The notes under the pieces were generated by a model. It saw nothing but the letters and a program-made list of their open reading frames with translations. It searched no databases and had not been told where the DNA came from. A stretch of 64,000 nt of DNA, from positions 186,001 to 250,000 of the forward strand of contig JAQOOI010000080.1 of NCBI GenBank assembly GCA_028554645.1, in the 5' to 3' direction. Numbering within the stretch: the stretch's first letter is position 1; the number at the start of each line of letters is the position of its first letter. The stretch is from Omphalotus guepiniiformis (Eukaryota; Basidiomycota; Agaricomycetes; Agaricales; Omphalotaceae). This document shows, piece after piece, positions 1 through 11,550 of the stretch. The position numbers were made by a program, and so were the translations under genes.

Positions 1-52
1 AACAATATAAATATGATTTTGTATCTGTAGTAAATTTCCAGCTACCTACAAT

Positions 53-300
53 ATGGTATATTTTACTCAAGTCATTTGCTGTATTTCAGCCTTTGTTCTT
101 CTTGCAAATTCTGCCTTTATTGAACGTTATGAACAGCCAACAGGGCCAGGTATGTTTTAAGTCAATTTATGTCCATTTTTACAGCTCAAGAGTTCCCCCA
201 GTTACAGAGGTTAACTGTCTTTATGAGAGGGATGGATCAGGTATTGCAGCATGTTTCTAATATGTATGCACCTTTCACCTTGATGTGTATAATAACCTAA
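53..300 (+). CDS. Possible small secreted peptide (70 aa), two exons
   Basis: Candidate exons are 53-149 and 185-300, joined across a 35-bp intron (GTATGT...ACAG); this is short even for a basidiomycete. The product would be about 70 residues. It starts with a hydrophobic signal-like stretch of about 20 residues, then a short hydrophilic tail with no cysteine pattern and no repeated core. I do not recognise a family. It lies 350 bp upstream of two UstYa-like genes, which in ascomycetes can act on small secreted precursor peptides, but nothing in the sequence links it to them. The 5' part could also belong to a longer gene starting outside the window. Low confidence. Confidence 0.28.
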
Positions 301-649
301 ACTGTTTCATCTGGATTGATTATTGCAGAGAACTTGAAGGTCATTTTGACCATCTTTAGTTGCTGGAAGCTGATAGAATGTAATCAAGGGTGTTGGCATA
401 TGTACTACTCAAAGATACATATTATCAATATTCAAATGCAATCATCTCATTTGTGCTATCCATGCTTATCTATTTAACCATAATCAAGAATTATCGGTCA
501 GCTTTGTCTATAAAATCCCTAGCTTGATTGATTGACTCTCTATGCAAAGTATGCCTCTTCAAAAGCTTCATGGTATTTCAATGCTCTATAGCCCTTATAT
601 TTAGCAACTTACACATAATTCAGTGACCAAGCTCTTCTTGTATTGTGCA
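301..649. other. Intergenic, no gene seen
   Basis: AT-rich sequence between the small-peptide candidate and the first UstYa-like gene. All three plus-strand frames contain stops. It presumably holds the promoter of the gene at 650. No repeat or RNA gene recognised. Confidence 0.5.
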
Positions 650-1258
650 ATGTTCATAGTTGTGCTTCTGACTGCTCTGTTGTACTTCATTGAGCACAAC
701 TCCTTGTTGTTTTCCGATACTTACTCATTCTGTGAGTATGTTCTAGTTAGTATATTCCAATTACTACTAATCTTTTTGGCATGAATAGCATACAAAGGAG
801 ATGATTACCCACAAACCTGGAATATTCCCTCTCTTGAACCAGTACTCATGAATATGGAGAACAGTGTCCATTACACCTACAACACCCCACTTGGCAGTGC
901 TGAGTGGGAAACAACTCTTCCTTCTGGAAATGGCACCATGTTCTTAGGGCTTCCAGGTCAAGAACGTCCATTTACAATTTCACTTTTCCATCAGCTTCGG
1001 TGCCTAAATATTGTCCGAGAGGGAATACAACATTTCCGGGACCCTCATGCTAAGCATCAGAAAGATCCAAATAGAATCGTGCAGCATTGCATGAACTATC
1101 TCCGGCAGATGGTACTTTGTCGTTCAAATTTGAACCTTGAATCAGTCAGGAGGCATGTAGGATCACATATAACTGTGAGTGACATCACACACAGGTGTAT
1201 GGATTGGGCTTCAGTCTACAAAGAAGCAGAGCAGAATCATAGAGCATATAGCACATGA
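650..1258 (+). CDS. UstYa-like (DUF3328) membrane-anchored protein, degenerate first motif
   Basis: Exons 650-731 and 789-1258 (intron GTGAGT...ATAG) give 183 residues. An in-frame stop at 602 precedes the ATG at 650. An N-terminal membrane segment (about residues 2-14) is followed by the family's YKGDDYP-type start of the soluble domain. UstYa-family proteins are oxidases acting on peptide or polyketide-type secondary metabolites (ustiloxin, cyclochlorotine) and carry two HxxHC motifs. Here the second is clear (HC at about 127-128, followed by xxYLRQ). The first reads HQLRC (about 95-99), so its second His is replaced by Arg, which may alter metal binding or activity. It is convergent with a paralogue 68 bp away. 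The splice phase and position match that paralogue exactly, supporting both models. Confidence 0.8.
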
Positions 1259-1326
1259 TAGACTGTAACATTGTTGTTCAAATTCCAATGCAGTACATTT
1301 GTTACAGCCTGTTTAGAAATAATGTT

Positions 1327-1961
1327 TTACATATGTAAAGAATCTACTTCAAGCTTTTTCTGATTCCACTCTCTGAAATTATTCTCCATCACCTTGTATA
1401 CAGTCTTCCAGTCTCTGCACACATGTGTAGCTCCAGATCTCTCAACATCAAAGTTCCGCTGCTCCCATTTAGCTGGTTCAAGAGTAAGATCAGACTGACA
1501 CAAAGTAGTCTGGCGCAGATAGTTCAGGCAATGATTGATATGTCCATCACCTACAATGTTGGATGGATCAAAGGCCAGATTCAGAAGCCTCAGACAATGC
1601 ATTTCATGAAACATTGTCACTGAGAAGAGTCGACTTTCAGGTCCAAGACGGACATAGCCCCATGAAGATGATGCCAAGGCAGACCATACATCATCTGATG
1701 CCCAGCCAAGTATTGGATAGTCTTCACTTTCTTCAACTGTCATATTAACAAGACCAATGGGGTCTGACAAGGGAAGTTGATACGGGAAGGCATGCCCTCT
1801 ATATGCTGAGATAACCAGTGAGTATAGAGTGTCAAGTCTGTAAAATTTGGCTCACAGAAATGACCCTTCTTTGATTTGTTTGGTAAATTCCAAAACAGGC
1901 TGCCCAGATTTAGAATACTGAGTAGAAATAAAACAATAGTGGCAATTGTCTGCCTGCGCAT
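1327..1961 (-). CDS. UstYa-like (DUF3328) membrane-anchored protein, intact motifs
   Basis: Minus-strand exons 1961-1856 and 1805-1327 with a 50-bp intron (GTGAGC...TCAG, branch-like CTCAC) encode 194 residues. The first ATG after the upstream stop is at 1961. One N-terminal transmembrane helix (about residues 4-22) is followed by a linker and a soluble domain with both family motifs: HEMHC at about 102-106 and HC at 127-128 followed by LNYLRQ. The family performs oxidative cyclisation, dehydrogenation or hydroxylation in fungal secondary metabolism, usually facing the secretory lumen. It is tail-to-tail with the paralogue at 650-1258. No peptide precursor, P450 or transporter is visible nearby, so the substrate is unknown. 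Confidence 0.85.
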
Positions 1962-2258
1962 TGCTTTGAGAAGGCCCAACTCAAGCCAGGCTTAATATAT
2001 CAAAAGCTTTATAAAAAAAATACAGACTAAGTGCCTGGGATGCATGTGCTATTCACATCAATCATAGAAGCTTCAAGATCCATTTGATAGGACCCTAAAT
2101 GATAAGAAGTGCATAAATTGACATAATTTCTTTACTAGAAATCTGATGTTTTGTGTATTGATATTGCAAGCCAGATACTCAAAAATAATTACCCACTAAT
2201 CCTATCTAGTATCAAGCAATAGTTTTGCAAAACTTATATATACATAGATATTCAAAAG

Positions 2259-2925
2259 ATGTTTAGGGTATTCTCAATAGCAATGCTGATGCTCAATATT
2301 TTGGGTCTCTCTTCTCTACTTTCATTGGCCACTTTCAACTTGAAAATGGCTGCAGGATCTTATTCTATTCCAGTATGTCAATTTCTACTCCTGCTTACAG
2401 CTAACTGAATTTATTCTAGATGTTTCAGAAATGTGGACCAGATGTTTCTGGTACTTGCTCTACAGATACCCAGTGTACATCTGGAGACCCTAGCATTTGC
2501 CTTCCTAATTCATCATTCATCAACAATACCAGCCCAATTGTTGAAGTCACTGGCTATGGACGACCAATTGGAGCAGCCTCTCAATCCTCCAATGATGACA
2601 TCCCCCAGGTGTTTATGGCCTGTACAGATCCCAATTTTAGTGGAGTCTGCCTCATTGAGTCTCTGGAATGTGACTTTTGTGCTCAGATGCCAGATGGCTT
2701 TCAGAATGATATTTCCAGTATTCAGATTCTATATACACCAGTAGGTTGTAATTTCTGGGTGTATGTATAACTTCTATCCCTTGTTTTTTGGCTGATTGTT
2801 CTATCATCAACAGATCTTCAGACTGCATTGGTGATGGAATTAATATTGATTCTGGAGCAATATTTGATCTCACAGCTACTAACTACAATGACCGAATTGT
2901 TGCATTTAACTGCTATTTGCATTGA
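2259..2925 (+). CDS. Secreted beta/gamma-crystallin-like cysteine-rich protein
   Basis: Exons 2259-2372, 2420-2760 and 2814-2925 (introns GTATGT..CTAG and GTATGT..ACAG) encode 188 residues. A hydrophobic signal peptide (about the first 22 residues) is followed by a cysteine-rich domain. Its pattern fits fungal secreted beta/gamma-crystallin-like proteins: ACTDPNFSGVC, then a GFQNDISS stretch, a central C..W..SDC, and a final NDRIVAFNCY. Such proteins are small extracellular stress or surface proteins,and some bind calcium, but no function can be read here. It lies between the UstYa pair and another membrane-anchored gene. Family assignment is by pattern only. Confidence 0.65.
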
Positions 2926-3191
2926 TAAGTCTACTATTAGTCCCATGTATATCAACTTCAGAAATATATGTTGTTCTAAAGAATATTCAGACAAAGTATC
3001 TCTGTGATCAATCAGATCAGGTGTAGTGCATTACTGAATAGTGCCTAGATTCCAGATATCAAAATACTGATATGGGTACCACATGGTCTTGAAGTACAAT
3101 GTGCTTTATATAGATACAACTTTTATGTAGAAAAGAGGTCATAAGGCACTTTTGCAACATCATATTCTGCACATCCTGGCCTTCATCTACC

Positions 3192-4089
3192 ATGAATCTT
3201 CAAGAGACACTTGCTTCATGGTCAACATCTAGTCTCTTGTTCTTTTTGTCAATTGCTGCTGCTGTGACATCCTCAGTATCTGTGGGATATATCTTATTGC
3301 AAGAAGGACTTCCAAACTTTGGAGACTTGATACAGCATAACACAAACTCTATCATGAAATGGCACAGCTCATATACCAACCTTGATCATCTGTCCATTGT
3401 GCATACCCCATTTTCTTCTATCTATAGCTTTGCACATGTTGTTCTTCAAGTCAATATTTCAGATCTACAAAGACATCTTCATGAGGATGAAAGGAGGTAT
3501 TGGAGCCCAGAAGGTACCATATATCCTGATGATCGTCATTTTCTTGTGTCATCTGAGGTGAGTGTGCCAATTTTCTGATATTTCACCACGAACTTATTTG
3601 AATCCATCAGGTCTCTACTGTAATTCAGTTCAAGAATCAAGATTATGGAATGGAATATTGCTCACTTGAGCTTGTGATCCCTGATCACTCATTGGATTTT
3701 GAAGTAGCAGTCAATATCACTTCTTTCAGTGAGGTAGAGATCTGGGCTTTGAAAACTTCTCAAGAGCTCTCCTATCATGATCTCTGGGAGAGAGCACCAC
3801 CAAGAGATGTTCTCTTTTCAACAATCACTGTTTCTCGGCAAGAGAAAATATCAATCCCATTTTATTGTCCTTCCACACAATTTAGCACCTTTGAATTTGC
3901 ATGCTCTAGCAGTGAGCAAGACTGTTATGTTGATTTTTGGCAGCAAAAAGGAATTCCTCTAAATGGTGTGTATTGATTAGTGATTAATGATGCTTTTTAT
4001 CAATGGTCCATTTAACTATAGGTGTCTATGTGGTACAATATGACTCTAGCTCAAATGTTGGCAGTGTAGAGTCTATGGCTAGAATCTAA
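3192..4089 (+). CDS. Single-pass membrane protein with beta-rich ectodomain, family uncertain
   Basis: Exons 3192-3557, 3611-3965 and 4022-4089 (donors GTGAGT and GTGTGT, acceptors TCAG and ATAG) give 262 residues. A membrane helix spans about residues 14-36. The remainder is a soluble beta-rich domain with a few cysteines near the end. The layout (N-terminal anchor, then alternating hydrophobic strands such as QFKNQDYG..CSLELVIPD) resembles basidiomycete proteins annotated with a But2-type C-terminal domain, but I cannot confirm this. It sits downstream of the crystallin-like gene in the same orientation. Confidence 0.6.
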
Positions 4090-4524
4090 TATCTGTTTTG
4101 ACTTTGATACTCATAAAGTAAACTTTGAGTCATACATTGAAAATTATATACTTGGAAATAAGGGCTTTGGACTTCCGAAGACTATGATTATCTTGTGATT
4201 ATAGATGAGCACTGGTCTCGGAGTATCAGAAGTGGCACAGGTCCCTTCTATCAGTCACAATGCACACTGTTCCTGTTCTATTGATCCGTACTTATGCCAC
4301 TTTCTCTATGCTAATACATTAGGGATGACAGATTTCTGATGTCTCCATTGGCATTACCTGGCATCACAACACTGGTTAGAACAAATATACAATAATTCCT
4401 ATATCTGGACCACAAGATCTTTAAGGCCCACTTCTGAAACAATCTAGTAAACAGGTTATAAGTCTCTGGGAATCATGGTAAAACTTCATCTCCTCCATAG
4501 CTCAATATCCAAGCACAGTGTATA
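4090..4524. other. Intergenic, no gene seen
   Basis: AT-rich stretch with stops in all frames between the membrane-anchored gene and the 7-TM gene; presumably the promoter of the gene starting at 4525. No recognisable repeat or RNA gene. Confidence 0.5.
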
Positions 4525-5796
4525 ATGGCAACAAATTCATCAAGCAATCCCTTTGCTCCTCAGGAACCTTCTCAGGTTCTGGCTCTTGAGAAATATGACT
4601 TCACTGGTGTCAACATATCTGAAATATTCTATGGTCTGTACTTAGCTTGTGAAGATTATTATGCTTATTGGCATGCACTAGGGTTCACCATTGTTTTATT
4701 TTTCAAGTGTATGATTGCTCTGTTGCAGAAGCGTCATGTTAAACTGGCCAACTACTATTTGGCTCTATACACACTCATTCTGTTCAGCTTTGGGACAGTA
4801 TTCATGGCCATGAATGTTCACTTGATGCAATTGAGCTTCATTGATGACCGAGACTACCCAGGTGGCCCAGAAGGATATTCAGCATCACAGTTTTCTACAG
4901 CACTTGCAATAGTACCCAATGCCTCCTTCATTATTTGTAACTGGTTAGCAGATGGTCTCTTAGTGAGTACACCTATATTCCCGACATCAAACCAGGTCTC
5001 ATTTGTTATAGTTGTTCCGTACCAAAGTAATCTGGCATGGACAGGTGTGGATTCTCATTCTTCCCTTTCTGATGTATCTTGGCTCTATCTGTATGCATTT
5101 GCATTTCTCCCTTTCTGTGAAGAATGACTCTGATGCCACATATTGATTAGCCATTGGAATTATGTTTATCTTCCAGAGCTCTCGGCCAAACGCAAGTTTA
5201 TTCACACAAGGGACCCTGGACTTTGGTTTACCATACTTTGCCCTATCCACCTCTCTTAATGTCTTGTTGACATTGATGATCTCGTTTCGCTTGGCTTTGC
5301 ATCAACATAGGATGCGTCAAATTCATTCATCAAACAGCGCTATTAAACTCCCTTATTCTTCTGTCATTTCTATGCTTGTTGAGAGCTCAGCACTATATGC
5401 TGTCTTTTCACTCCTCTTCATTGGAACTTATGCTGCAGGAAACGAAGCAGCGGATATCTTCCTGCCAATTCTGTCCCAGACTCAGGTAAGTCAAGCATAG
5501 TCCAGGTCTTGACTTTTTGATCATTAATGGCATCTGGATCTGTGTAGATTATAGCACCATTCCTGATCATATCGAGAGTTGCAAGTCAACGTGCTTGGAC
5601 AAGTGCAGATAGCCAGACAGTCTCAAGTCGTCCCACTCAGACTCTCAAATCCAACTCAACGCTAGTGACTCGCGTAATTCAAGGCAATAATTCAATGATC
5701 CCGTTGGAAGACTTTCCGAAATTTTCACATGACCCCAGTTCAGAACGAAAAGAAGCAGGTTCCAGTGCTTCTCTACCGTGTCATGAAGTGGTTTGA
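4525..5796 (+). CDS. Agaricomycete-type multi-pass (about 7 TM) membrane protein
   Basis: Four exons, 4525-4962, 5012-5090, 5151-5485 and 5548-5796, give 366 residues with all phases consistent. The protein shows about seven hydrophobic segments and a polar C-terminal tail. The segment RDYPGGPEGY in an outer loop and the block SLNVLLTLMI after helix 5 are typical of a large orphan membrane-protein family in mushroom genomes. The overall shape is receptor-like, but no ligand or signalling partner is established, and no DRY-type motif is obvious. The exon 2 to 3 junction uses an acceptor at 5150; the acceptor nearer the conserved block would create a stop. Confidence 0.75.
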
Positions 5797-6061
5797 AGTA
5801 AACAGAAAGATATAGGAGACCACTACAGTGTGGTCCTTCTCCTCCTTACTATATAGTTACATGTACCTACATCCTCCCTTCAACGTATTTAAGCAAGTGA
5901 AGCAGTATAATCGGAAGTTGATCACATACCCCGTAGCAAGATTGTACTGTTGTACACCTCTCGTCGTTCCTCCCATGCTTCACAACAAATTAGAAAACAA
6001 ATTTAAGTGCCCAGCAATCAAGAATACGAAATGTGTATGAAGTACGAAATTCCAACACAAA
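5797..6061. other. Intergenic, no gene seen
   Basis: Boundary between the AT-rich accessory block and GC-richer sequence. No open frame longer than about 70 codons with coding character. Contains the 3' flank of the 7-TM gene. Confidence 0.45.
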
Positions 6062-7790
6062 TCACGAATCTGTCAATGTCTGAACCAGCTTCGAGGGACA
6101 CCTTTTCAAAACCTCGGAGTTGGCGTGCAGGTTGATCAGCTTCATCCGGGAAGGCGATATACAACTGAGTACAGTGCCTGCTATGGTGCCATGATTGGTG
6201 AAATCCACCGTATTCGTCGCTGTGTCGTACCATAAATCTGCTCGTCCACCTTCACTGCGGGTACCTGTCATGTATCTGGACGAGACGGGGAAATAGAAGG
6301 AGAGCCATAAGAGAATGTTGCATAGGAAAGGCGGAATCCAAACTCGAAGCGAGTTTCAATATCGTTCTTGTCGAAATACCCTATCCGTAAGGCCTTGAAC
6401 ATGAAACCGCACTTTCCCCGGCGTGCGCACCGTCTACACCGCATCCTGCTCGACAACAAACGTATTCCTCACACCCTTCATACCCAGATGTCCCAACCCA
6501 CCACGGCGTCTTCAGGTCACCCCGGAACTCCATCAGCACTACGCGGTACAACGTAGACGTTTGCGTACAGAACTGTAGTGCCACGTCGAGGCAGAAGGTT
6601 GAATTGGCCAAGCCGAGACAGGTTGTTCAGGGGAAGTGACAGTGGGCGGAGCCAGAGCTGGGAGCGACGTCGCAATTTCCCAAGTTATTGTACCAGAGAA
6701 TGTAACTGTTGAGGACGAAGACGAAGATGGCGCCAACCTCGTGAGATCGGCCCAAAGTAAGATTGGTATATGTGTAGGAATTGCCAGGGGCGGAGTCACG
6801 TAGACGTACATCTGCCCTAGAAGAATTGGAATATGAAGAGGCAGGGAGGGGCCTTCTGCAACTATGGCAATGACAAGACCTCCAGACTTGATTGTCGGAT
6901 GATAAGCGTGTCGCTCGTAGGAAGTGGGAACCGTACAGCGAGTTTCGTCCAACCTTCCCCAAGCTGGGTGTCATTGCTGAGATACCGGAGACTTTGACAG
7001 GCGAAAGATGTACATTGAAACCGGAACTCGATGAGAGGGACGTGACAGATATCGAGCATCGAGATCGACGTCCGAAGCCCGAGACTCCATCATGTACCAC
7101 GCTGGCGTCGAAGGATCGACCAGTCGATATAGAGAACGACTGTATAGGCAACCAGACACAACGAAACGCCGCTTCCCCGGACTGCACTCTAGGACCACCC
7201 AACGTGAGCCTCAACGAACTGCCTCCATTCCATGCGTCGTCCATCGATGCCGCCTCAGGTATCTTCACATCCTCGGCGGCATTTCGTCGCCCTCCCATGT
7301 TAATCTAGGTTTCGGCCCTACCCAACGCCCATACTCGTCTGCTTATCCACATCTGTCCAGTCCTTCACCTCAAACATCTTTACGCCCTTGACGAACCCTG
7401 GTGAGAATGTCGTATGGAACGTCAACTTGGCCGGGTTCGGCGGTGCCTTGAATGAAAAGAACCTGGATATCGGAACGAACGCGCCACGCTCGCATGGCGA
7501 CTCATCGGAGGCCATCTCAAGTACAACGATTTGCTCTTGATCGTCCATAGGCCCAGCTCATAGCTTTCTCTCGCAAATCCACCAAGAATCCCATGTCCAG
7601 CCGGGTTTGTCCTGCTCACTCTCCCTGGTCCACCAAATACAGCACTGAGAAAATCAGGTGTGACGTGTGAGATAGCTTTGTATGAGCCAAAACTACCATC
7701 TCCATTGTGGTGCAGAGAGTCAATAACGAGGATGGAGCATATGCATAGCATATAAGCCACTCGCCTATACCAATTTCTTTGGTGCGACAT
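6062..7790 (-). CDS. Probable multi-exon gene, structure and product unresolved
   Basis: Several minus-strand open segments with protein-like composition lie in sequence: an N-terminal segment from the ATG at 7790 with a membrane-like stretch (RVAYMLCICSILVIDSL), a segment ending near 7318, others between 7200 and 6540, and a last one ending at the stop at 6062. They are in different frames, so introns or frameshifts must join them. I could not find one splice model that stays open, and none of the segments matches a family I know. The plus-strand frame at 6892-7308 is open over the same stretch and looks like an antisense shadow. It may be a real gene or a decayed one. Confidence 0.3.
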
Positions 7791-9316
7791 GAGGGGGAGG
7801 TTCGGGTTGCCAATGAGTGCAGGATCGAGCGTAAGGAAACTAATCTGTCAGTGACGGAAAGTTGTTTCGCTACTGAGAGTATTGTTTTCAGCGCGACACT
7901 CCATACCAGAAGGACGATAGCTCACCGTATGCTTGCTAACGAAGACGATGATAAGCAAAAGAGCACGTTTCGACTATTTAATTATATCCACCTATGGACC
8001 CGTGAAATCGACACTATCTTACCTGAAACTCAGGTAAGTGTCATTCCTGGACTATGAACATATTCGTAAACTCACCACATAGCCGCGTGTGTTCGCGAAC
8101 TTCGCGAACTCTTGCTTTGAGTTCGTGCTGCAAAAGTGTGATCCAAGACACTAGCGCCCGAGTTTGCTCTATTCCACCGCGAAGCGGACACTCGAAATTC
8201 AGCAGTAACCGTCGAAACCGCGTTGACTGGCTCAGCAAGCAGTCGCGCATAATGAGGAGGCAAGGGTAACGGTGGAATTGTTAAGGATGAGGTCGCAGGG
8301 CCCGTTCGAAGTTTCGGAAGACGCAAAAGATCTTGCTCGTCGCCGCCTTCAAAAATGCTAACAATTAATTTGTCAACATGAATTTGTGAACAAGACATTA
8401 TCCTCACAAAGTTCCCAACATCTTCACACCTTGCCTATGTGAGGTATTAATCCAACCAGGCCCTGGGTAGGATCGCGACACGATGATGAAAAGAAACTGG
8501 ACAGATTTGAGTAACGAAAACAGACTGGAGAAAAGGCAGATTGACGCACGACACGAACATATCGCTCGACCAGAAATCAAACGTGTAGGATAGAGAATAA
8601 CGAGTTTCTGTGTATCCTCTTTCAAGAATTCGCCTATGAATCACAGTCATGAATTGTAAGCTCAGATTTTCGTACAACCTTGTATTCATGGCATACCTTC
8701 AAAGTACACATCAGAAGTTTGTTCAATCGTCAGACGGACTCTATGCTTTCACCAGCCAAAAGCTTCCCTCCGCTATCTGTTTCGTGTGGCTACGCATGGC
8801 AAGATTTTATCGAGAGGCTTGTTGCGGTCACGACAACGCCCATTTGTCTAGATCTTCGAGGCTTTCGAAATAGGTGTTTTCAGGTATATTTCATGTCGCC
8901 GTTCCAGCAATATTAATCCGATCCTGTATCTGTGTGAAATGAGACGAGATAGAGAAGTAGCTGCACCGAACGTGGTAGAAGGAGAAGAGACAACCAGGCG
9001 CACTTACTCACGCTCAACGTTCAAGCCGTCTGTTACACATGCTTCAGGCGAATCTTCATTATTTGATACTTAAGCTACGTTCGAAGTGAGCGTCCAGTGA
9101 TCAGCAATAGAAATTGTACTAAAGTACGAAACCAAAATAGAAAAACATTACTCTAGTGTAAAGAGGGGTATAATCAAGAGATATAGTCAAAAATACAGCA
9201 CCGTAAAACATAATTAAGAGTAAAAACTTGATGAGGGTGGCGCAGAATCTGGCCGATACAGGCGGTGAAGCAGTTACAGCAAGGATACACAGTGTATATG
9301 ATACAAGAGGTGATTG
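7791..9316. other. Unresolved region, short open frames only
   Basis: Open stretches exist on the minus strand (8690-8447, 8625-8404, 8407-8072) and plus strand (7779-8057), none with a recognisable motif, start context or consistent splice chain. A hydrophobic run near 8560-8480 on the minus strand could be part of a membrane protein. 8900-9316 shows nothing coding. I make no gene call here. Confidence 0.3.
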
Positions 9317-11356
9317 TCAAGTCGTCGTTTGAATCTGACGTTTACTAGGTGATTTGCTTGCCATGGATAACTCCTTCGCCACCTTTTCCAGCATATCAGG
9401 GCCCCAGCTAGCGACTTGTTCACATTCTGACGGATGAACATCTTCGACGTGGTGCACCATCGCTAAAATGGCCGTGTGTTTAAAAGTTATTATTCTCCCA
9501 TTTCCACTGCAGGATCCGTCAGCATCCCACCAACCCAATGAGAAAAAAAAGCTCCATGCATGGACTCACTGGCAATGTATACAATATAACTCAGATGAAC
9601 TGACACCTGAGCGAGTTCGCTTGAAGAACACAACGAGGTGCTGTTGTTGTATCTTGTACCCTGATAAGAAATGCAATCAGTGAAGCTCGACGGAAACAAG
9701 GCAAGGAAGAACATACCAGACAAGTCAATATTAATATCAGGCACCTCTTCCTTCACCTGAATGTCCATGGGATCAGCAGAACATTTAAGGGTTGTTGATT
9801 CTGAGAGAACATAAGTATGTGTTGGACACATTCTCAGAACATAGAAAAGACCTACTGAGTCTTGTCGAGGGAATACAGAAATTTGCGGACAATCCAAAGT
9901 TGTGCAATTGCCGATAGATTCGGGTACGAGTTCCGGCTCAGATTTTACGGTAACATCACTTGAGGAAGCAGAGAAACCTTGAACCCCCCAAGATTGTGTG
10001 TGTCGCTTCGAGCGCTTACTCGCTCTAAACTCTGACGCAGGAATGATAACGATATCGTCGTCGTCGTCGTCAACAGTATACTTGTTAATGACAGAAGGAG
10101 GACCGGAAGGCTCGTCGTCGTCATCAAGAGTCAAGTCAATGACCTCTGCCGTGCTGTACTTGCTAGATGACACCCAAGATGGTAGTCTGGGTGCATCAGC
10201 TTCGACCTTCACTTCAGTCTCCCAATCCATGTTCAGATGTGAAACTTCTGGATCAACAGACATAGAAGGTGTTGGCGGAGGTGAGTGAAGCTGAGGCGGA
10301 GAGTGTGATTCTGCGCGTGACTGCTGGTGCGTGAGGGTATATTCAACAGTGGGTGGAAGTTCAGGTTCCTGACGGTCGAGACGAGATATTAGAGTAGAAT
10401 AATGCCACAGCGGGATATATGACTCACAGGGATGTTCAACGATACCTCCGGGCGCGCACGATTATCCTCGTTATACAGGCGCCTAAACAGTTCCGTTTCC
10501 TTCTCTGCATTTTGAGCCTTGCGTGCAATCTCCTCGTTTACAGCTCGAAGCCTAAGATTCTCCTCTTCAAGCAGCCGCAATTGCTGTTCCAAGGCCGACT
10601 CAGCTGGTCGAGCGGGCGCAGAATCAATATCGACCGTGTCATCTTGAGGACCGTCAAAAAGCGAGTTGGAATCGGAAGGAGGGGAAGATTGGTGAGGTAT
10701 TTCGGATTTTCGACGAGGGGTGATTGGAGTTTGAAGATCGTCGAGTGCTCGAGAGCATGGAAGGGGAGCAGAAATAGAATTCGACGAAAAACCGGATTTT
10801 GTTTCACTGATTTCCCCAGCAGGAGCTTCGATAACGGACAACCTACCCTTCTTGCCCTTCTTCGTGTCAAGCCCAACGGCTTTCCGTTTCAAGTGACTCC
10901 CTCCAATTTGTCTCTGCCGCTGCGAGACAACACCAGCGAGCAGCTCCGAAGATGACCCTAAAAAATCACAATGAGTACAGACTGGAAATCCTAAGCTAGG
11001 AGGTAAAAGCACCTACCAAATAGTTTGACTCTTTGCATCATCCGCCTTGAAGACCATTCGACTTTCTTCTGGTAGATCCATAGAAATCGGGTATCAGGGT
11101 AGGCTGGATGTGCTAGATGCGGGATTCCAGGGCCGTTCCAAAGCTTCCAAAGCTTGTTTTCTCTAGCATATAGCTTCAAGCTGTCTTCGTCGATGTAGAT
11201 ATCTCCTGAGACGCCAAGCCGGCTAGGAGGTTGGCCATTTCCACGAAATTCTGAAAAGCTATGGAATACATCCTTCTTCTCCGGCTCATCGTAGGCTCGA
11301 AATTTTCTGGAACATTTGTAGATTCCTGGAAGCTCCTCGATTTCGGTATAATACAT
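9317..11356 (-). CDS. Nuclear protein with coiled coil, two SUMO-interaction-like motifs and a Cys/His pair motif
   Basis: Minus-strand exons 11356-11017, 10957-10428, 10368-9717, 9660-9570 and 9506-9317 join in frame to 600 residues. Seen in order: a tryptophan-rich N-terminal domain (about 1-113), a basic Lys/Arg segment, a coiled coil at about 232-275 (LEQQLRLLEEENLRLR), a Pro/Ser linker, VIDLTLDDDD at about 366, DDDDDDIVIIP at about 390-400, and a C-terminal CIHC...H...H arrangement from 534. Hydrophobic cores flanked by Asp runs are the usual form of SUMO-interacting motifs. I infer a nuclear, possibly chromatin- or repair-associated role; no named family was recognised. The acidic runs are encoded by trinucleotide repeats near 10050-10130. 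Confidence 0.7.
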
Positions 11357-11550
11357 TCGTTTGTCAGATTGATTAAGCGTTGAGGCGAGGCGAAAGGATA
11401 TATCGACAAAGAAGGACGAAGAAGCGTTTACGACTCAACAGAATTGCTTTGACTACTTTAGGGCCGGTCATCTCGCGAGGAACAAGCAGTTACAATTATT
11501 TCTTTATCTTTTTGTATTTTTTAGTGCATCTAACAATACAATAGAACTTA

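Noticed and set aside
6892..7308. Plus-strand open frame of 138 codons
   Set aside because: It overlaps minus-strand segments with better protein-like composition, has no leader or splice support and no motif. It is most likely an antisense shadow.
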